Below are positions 58,790-64,000 of a DNA stretch of 64,000 bases, piece after piece. This DNA comes from Acarospora socialis. Taxonomy: Eukaryota > Ascomycota > Lecanoromycetes > Acarosporales > Acarosporaceae. A model generated the notes under the pieces. It saw only the letters and a program-made list of their open reading frames with translations, was not told the DNA's origin and made no database searches. Each line of letters begins with the position of its first letter. Positions within the stretch are counted from its first letter, which is position 1. The position numbers and the translations under genes were made by a program. The stretch is taken from positions 310,001 to 374,000 of the forward strand of contig JAMYGW020000012.1 in assembly GCA_025617375.2 (NCBI GenBank). Direction: 5' to 3'.

Positions 58790-60154
58790 GCAAAGTGTAT
58801 ATTACGAAGAAGAGCGCTCAGCATCATAACCCACTCTACGAACCAACGAACGCAGACACCAGCAAATATTGACTTTGACGTTCAACAATTCTCTGTGAGC
58901 ATGAATATGATCACTAAATGAGACATATTTGCTCAGGCTGATGGCTCCATGGTAGCTCTCCACAGATCCGTTCCCTCCCTCGATCTATCTCCACCACACA
59001 GTCTCCAAACAAGCCCCACACCGCACCACAACCCCCTTCAAGCAACCCGCACACAGCCGTCACGACTCTCAACACGTCCTACAATATATCCATTACCCCG
59101 AACCGCACACGAGTCATAGCCCATATCCACAAAGTCGAACTTCTACCAATCCTCACATCCCACCCTCTCGTCCACCACTCGAATTTCTCACCCCACGACA
59201 CCCGACTCTTCCCCCGCCTCTCCCCGTGGCAACCCACCTCTCCAGCCACGCCCCGAATGCCACGTCCCTTCCCTTCTACACACACCCCACCTCACCAATG
59301 CGTGCTCTCCCACATCCTTCCTTGAGTCCCTTCGATAGGCACGCACATCACACCCACCCCACCCCTACTCCTATCACTACGGAAGACGCAGCATCGCGTT
59401 CACTAAGCTCATCCACGTCGCGCGCCGCCAACAGCACCGGATCCTTGACGAGGGCGGTTGAACGGGGATGGTTTGCTGGGCTGGTCTAGTTGGCGGAGAG
59501 CAAGGAAGGGAGGAAAGAGGGAAGGAGAGGAGGGGAGAGGTTGGATGGTAAGTAGAAAAGGGAAGGGCGAGGAACACGGCGGGCAGGAGGGGTGGGAATG
59601 TGGGGTGAGATGGAGGGGTGAGAAGGATACACGAGGGGTGGGTATAGAGACGGCTATCTTATTCGGGACGGTTGGTTACGCGGAGGGGAGCTCGGTGGAC
59701 GGATGAACGGATGGATATGGGAGTGGTCGGTGTTGTCGTATCGTACCGTATCGTATCGTGTTGGGTCGTCGGATGAAGAGCGACGCGGGGAGCTGTGGTG
59801 TGGAGGAGAGGAGAGGAGAGGAGAGGAGAGGAGAGGAGAGGAGAGGAGAGTACGATGGCCCGACATGTTCAGGGAGGCTTGCTTACTTTAGGGTTCCGTT
59901 CGCACTTCTCGAGCTAGGCAGATGATTCAGGAAGTGGGAAGTTGAGGTTGACGTTTCCGGTGGCTTGTACGTTGCTGGTACTTGGTCATACCTATAGCGA
60001 CTGATCGTAGCATCCCATCACAGCATCGTTCTGGCCCTCAAGCAGTTTACAGCTGAGTACGATTCTATCACAGCTTCTTCAATACACAATACATCGTAGA
60101 AGCGCTCATGCCAAAACCCTTCCAGCACATCCATTGTAACAAGGAAAATAAGAG
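58790..60154. other. Convergent intergenic region
   Basis: About 1.37 kb between the reductase gene (+) and ATG27 (-). 58980-59460 is C-rich and 59490-59640 G-rich on the + strand. A GGAGA-type array lies at 59803-59850 and a short run of imperfect TCGTA copies near 59736-59758. No supported gene. Confidence 0.5.
59803..59850. repeat. GGAGA tandem repeat
   Basis: About nine copies of the purine pentamer GAGAG/GGAGA. Together with the preceding G-rich DNA it makes a long polypurine tract. Confidence 0.85.
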
Positions 60155-61322
60155 CTAGACGGCACTATACCCTCCTCTACTCCCACCGCCCTGCACCGTG
60201 TTGACGACGCGCCTCATCCAGTCCTTCATCAGATAGGGAATATCACGAATGGTGTCGCCGTGCGGCAGGAGGTCCCAGCCGCGGGCGCCATAGCGGTTGT
60301 AGTTGAGCCAGGAGCCGAAGATCAGGTAGGTTGCTGTTGCGAGGAAGAGGCTGCTCATTGTGCATCAGTACTGGCTTGTGTCTTAGGAAGAAGTAGAAGT
60401 GAGGGAGAGAGATGGAAGAGAAAGGGAGGATGTGGGAGGGAAGGATTACATGATAATGAACCAAGTAAAGAAACCCCAATGCCGACTCCTGCCGCCCTGG
60501 CCGCCTCCCTCCTTTGCGTCCTCGCAGGCGTGTTTGGTGAGCCACTCGAGTCGTAGGACGTCGATGTCGTCCGACGCGCCGTAGCTGATGAAGCGGAGAC
60601 TCCTCCTCTCATCCTCCTTGTCCTCGTCCTCATCTCTCCTTCTTGCTAGTTCCACGTCCTCCTCGGCCTCCCCTTCCTCCCCCTCCAACCCCGTCCGATC
60701 AGGCGTGCAAATGAATTCGATCACGGCCTTTTGTTTCCGCCCTGTTTTCGGATTGTCGAACGGGTACATGCCGCCGTGCATCTCTAACCGCACGCCATCC
60801 TTCTCCGAGTCGGCGTGCGAGCTGGACGTTTTGAGGCGCGTCCAGGACGGGTCGAGGCTGCGGCCGGATTCGGTCGGGTAGTTTCCTGCGATGGGGATGA
60901 CGCCGGAGATGATGGTGGTGTTGTCGGGGATGTTGTGAGTGCGTTCGATGCCGCAGACTGCAGTGCATTAGGTCAGCGTGTTAGTGATTATCGGTAACCT
61001 ACAAGCTTCTCCGGCAGGCGGACACGGGTATGTTTCTGGATAGGGTGCTCGTACCTTGCGTGCCGCTTCTACATTCATCGTCTTTCGGGACGCCTTTCGT
61101 CCTTCTCAGCGGCTTGCAGATGTCGAGGGTGAAGGTGGTGTTGACGATGCTGGGTGGCTGTTCCTGGGGCCAAGTTACCGAGTGTGGGCCGTCGAGGGCG
61201 CGGAAGTCGAAGGATTTGCCGTCGATGACCGTCTGGTCGCAGGTGACGGAGTTGGCGGAGGAGAGGGATGGGAGGAGGAGGATGAGGGTTTGGATGAGTG
61301 AGGGCTCTCGCCGTAATCGCAT
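60155..61322 (-). CDS. ATG27: Autophagy-related protein 27
   Basis: Exons 61322-61055, 60957-60450 and 60350-60155; 323 residues. A signal peptide (LIQTLILLLPSLSSANS) is followed by CDQTVIDGKSFDFRALDGPHSVTW, FTLDICKPLRRTKGVPKDDEC and SGTQVCGIERTHN. These are the cysteine-rich mannose-6-phosphate-receptor-like luminal domain of Atg27. A single membrane segment (about 242-262, WFIII then FLATATYLIFG) leads to a short cytosolic tail, GARGWDLLPHGDTIRDIPYL and the ending RGGYSAV. YSAV is a YxxPhi-type sorting signal recognised by AP-3 in yeast. Atg27 cycles between vacuole membrane, Golgi and pre-autophagosomal sites and supports Atg9 trafficking. The luminal part carries an acidic insert (EGEEGEAEEDVEL) not seen in yeast. 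The last acceptor is a tandem GAGCAG, so two forms differing by one residue are possible. Confidence 0.93.
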
Positions 61323-62236
61323 GTTGGGGGCCGCCTGTGATAAGAAGAGGAGATGGCTTTAAGGGGCGGCCGATAGCTGATAAAGGAGTGACGAGAATTC
61401 AAAACGAGCTTTAGAACCACTGAAGACGTTTATGCGTACTGTGATGGGTTAGAGAATTTGTGCTATGTAGCTGTGATAGTCACGCAAAACAAGCTGATGA
61501 CTGAAGACGCTACTTACGGAATATCCCGAGATTCCCGAGTCACGATTGCAGATAGAGTACTCGTGCTTAAACTTCTATCATCAACGTCAGGTCAAGAGGC
61601 TTGTTGATTTCTTCGATCCATCCCTAATGATGGGAGGTGTCATCTGCTATGAACAAGCTAGTAGATGTCTGGAATTGCAGAAAGTGCGGAGAACAATTGA
61701 ACAGTCCACTTTTCTCTTCTACAGTCTCGAGTGCTGAAGAATGTTATAAATATGCAAGCCCGACTGCAAGCACACCTCGTCGATGGTCAAGTTTGCTCGG
61801 TCTGCATATGTTATCTCAGTCTCCTTGTACACTGCGTGCTTTTCTACTGTTATGTGTCTTAGTTGGATGATCTTATAAGCAAACCGGATTGCCTTCCTGG
61901 GCTTTGCCAGCCAGAGAAGAAGCCACAGGATGCGGAACTTGGACGACTATGCGTTGCTCGCAATCTATGAGGCTGAGCTTTCCAGGCAATTGCTAACAAT
62001 GAGCAGTCTAGGCCAGTTTATTCACTTCATGGGATGAGCATGTTAGGCGTGCTTCGGCAAACGTGCCTCCGTGCTAACAATCACGGGGCTATGTTGTGAA
62101 TAGATCCGCTTCCATTTGGAAAGGTGTTTACAGCTGGACGCGTTCACGGTAGGTCCTTGCACATCGCACACAGGAAAAGCTTGACTTGCTCATCAATACC
62201 TTCAAGTCGGAACACAAGCCAAGGACAGCGATCGAA
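61323..62236. other. Divergent intergenic region
   Basis: About 915 bases between ATG27 (-) and the BTB gene (+). No supported gene. The open frames at 61546-61870 are short and have no family resemblance. Confidence 0.5.
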
Positions 62237-63373
62237 ATGGAGTTCGCACAGGTTAATTCCCAAGATCGTATGCTTTCTACCACCCAGACACCTTCCAGCG
62301 AAATGCACAATGAAGAACATAGCTCTAGCTCGAGCTTTATCACCATTGACGATCAAGGCGATGTCATCCTGGTCGCAGGCTCAAAACACCTCCGAGTGTC
62401 TTCGAATGTCATGAGAATTGCTAGCCCAGTGTTCCGTGCTATGCTTCAACCAGGATGCTTCCTCGAAGGTCAAACTTACCGGGACAGCGACAAGCCGTTT
62501 ACTGTCAAGCTCGAAGACGATGACCCTGATGTCCTGACTGTACTCTGCAGCATCCTCCACTTCAAGAAGGTCTCATTTCTCCCCGACATTACGCGTCTTG
62601 TTGCTTTCGCAGACCTCTGTGACAAGTACCAATGTGCTCGCGCCGCTTTGTATCACATCATCCACTGGCTGTCTTTGTTTAAAGATACTGTGAAGACAAA
62701 CCCAGAGCGCATTCAGTTGCTGTGGGTCACATACGCCTTTGGTATCGAGGATGAGTTCAATCTGGTATCATGTGAACTCATAAAACGCCTGAACGCGGTT
62801 GAGCTTGGAACCTTACACATTCATGATGGACTGCCAGACTCAGTAAGAGGTTCGTAGTCTCAGTCAGAGTATCGATCCACTCAGTGAGCCTTACTGACCT
62901 CTCGCACAGATAGAATCGTCGTTCTGCGTGCAACGATCATAGACCGGATCCTCAGCGTCGTGCAATACTGCGTCAAGAGAGTCCAAGAAGCTGCACCTTA
63001 TCACATGACCGATCAGAAACGCTGCATGGACTGTGACGAGATCCGAAACACCATGAGCCGGACTTGTCCCAAATGCGGGAGTACCACGTTCCTGACCATC
63101 TTGACCAGCAACTCGACGCGAACCAGGAAGCTCACCAGGTGGCTAAGGGAGGAAATGCTCCTCTGGCCGTTGGATGAGTCAGAGCGTCGAAGCCCTGTCG
63201 AGATTCTAGACAAGCTCTCTGCGGCCAATCTCGAATCGCCCTACCACAGGTGTGAGGCACCGTACGAGGATCCGGTGGAGTCTGCCAAGGGGATGATCGA
63301 AATGGAAGTCGCGAGGCAGCTCGAAGAGGAGGCACCTGGTTTGGTGCTTGAGGATCATCGGGTACTGACTTGA
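62237..63373 (+). CDS. BTB/POZ-domain protein
   Basis: Exons 62237-62849 and 62910-63373 (60-nt intron); 358 residues. The N-terminal BTB fold (about residues 34-150) reads FITIDDQGDVILVAGSKHLRVSS, NVMRIASPVFRAMLQPGCFLEG, FTVKLEDDDPDVLTVLCSILH and FADLCDKYQCARAALYHIIHWL. Fungal proteins of this size with one BTB domain and no kelch or MATH part are common and mostly uncharacterised. BTB domains dimerise and often bind Cullin-3. The second half has a likely zinc-binding pair (KRCMDCDEIRN and RTCPKCGSTTFL), an addition that many fungal relatives also show. No signal peptide. The upstream open frame has no earlier ATG. Function unknown. Confidence 0.85.
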
Positions 63374-64000
63374 GCGGTTCCCACGACCAGCTCTTCCTCG
63401 TCCGTGTGAATTTGGTCTAGGAGCTTGGGGATGGGGGGAAAGGAATCTCGGGCTCATGATCAGGAATACTCAGGTTGTTCAACTCTTGTGTTCGGGTTGG
63501 GAGGAATCTGGTCTAACATCGAAGGGAACCTCAGACACTAGATCTTAGTATGCTGGCGTATGTACGATGATATGGATCATTGTACGTTAGCTACCTTAGG
63601 GAACAACGTCGGCGTTGTAACTTGCAGTTCGTTTACACCTTCCCATTGCACACCACGCTCGAGACGTACTTGGATTTACGCGGATCAGATCATTTCACAT
63701 TTCCTCATTACATTCCACCCTCCAGAACCAAGCCCTATCAACGATTTACACCCTCAGCCCTCCCCTGTGCTTTTCCGACCAAATTTTTTTCCCTCGCCAA
63801 GCACAGCACAAGAATAGTACCCCACTCATATGCACACACACACTCGCCCAATCCAGAAGAACCTCCCCTCCGCGCCGATGCTGTTTGTCCGTATGCCCAT
63901 CTGGTTTGTGAGTAGAAAGGAAAACTCGCTGATGCAGAACGAATCACTCAAAATAACCTAGCCAAGAGCCATAACATGGGAACGTAAAGAAAGTCCACCT
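63374..64000. other. Right-edge intergenic stretch
   Basis: About 630 bases after the BTB gene. C-rich leader-like DNA near 63700-63880, and a short CACACACAC run near 63834. No gene seen within the window. Confidence 0.5.

Noticed and set aside
1-64000. Biosynthetic cluster, retroelement or transposase gene
   Set aside because: No polyketide or peptide synthetase, terpene enzyme, integrase, reverse transcriptase or transposase motifs seen on either strand; only short non-coding inverted-repeat elements.

Overview
This window is nuclear DNA of a filamentous ascomycete (Pezizomycotina; a dothideomycete is plausible but not proven). The support is many short GT-AG introns (mostly 47-105 nt), one gene per about 3 kb, and families typical of these fungi: CON6, ATG27, a carboxypeptidase Y, a Zn2Cys6 regulator and a small secreted protein. 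I found 22 protein-coding genes. I saw no rRNA, tRNA, CRISPR array, retroelement or transposase gene. Exon limits were read by eye from splice signals, frame and family conservation.

Layout. 557-10087 (+): an acidic DUF2420-like protein, a NIPA-type Mg2+ transporter, and a SAC-domain phosphoinositide phosphatase with an hSac2-like domain. 10576-15102 (-): a class II cAMP phosphodiesterase and a membrane-anchored DUF3445/HDOD-type haem protein. 17004-20242 (+): a 1062-residue protein of unknown role with a CXC-like cysteine cluster. 21602-24306 (-): an unrecognised protein with a long disordered N-terminus. 25793-26811 (+): a small secreted protein. 27215-31284 (-): carboxypeptidase Y and an unrecognised 435-residue protein, separated by two inverted-repeat elements. 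31935-33909: SDO1 (60S maturation) and RPS18, convergent. 34712-35940 (-): a J-domain protein flanked by two copies of one short inverted-repeat element. 37179-40209 (+): transportin (Kap104).

40210-45765 is a 5.5 kb gene-poor stretch that leads into a Upc2-like Zn2Cys6 regulator (45766-47616, +). It is followed by a UCH37-type deubiquitinase and an Ssh4/Ear1-like SPRY adaptor (+). The right end has a sulfotransferase-like protein (-), a CON6 gene with four tandem repeats (-), a Rossmann-fold reductase (+), ATG27 (-) and a BTB protein (+).

How the genes relate. This is ordinary housekeeping and accessory gene content, not a biosynthetic cluster. Membrane-trafficking and vacuolar functions recur (SAC phosphatase, carboxypeptidase Y, SSH4-like adaptor, ATG27), but nothing in the arrangement shows co-regulation. 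The least explained items are the perfect 73-bp hairpin at 29421-29591, the paired inverted-repeat elements around the J-domain gene, the repeat-per-exon CON6 gene, and three long proteins I could not assign (17004, 21602 and 29872).
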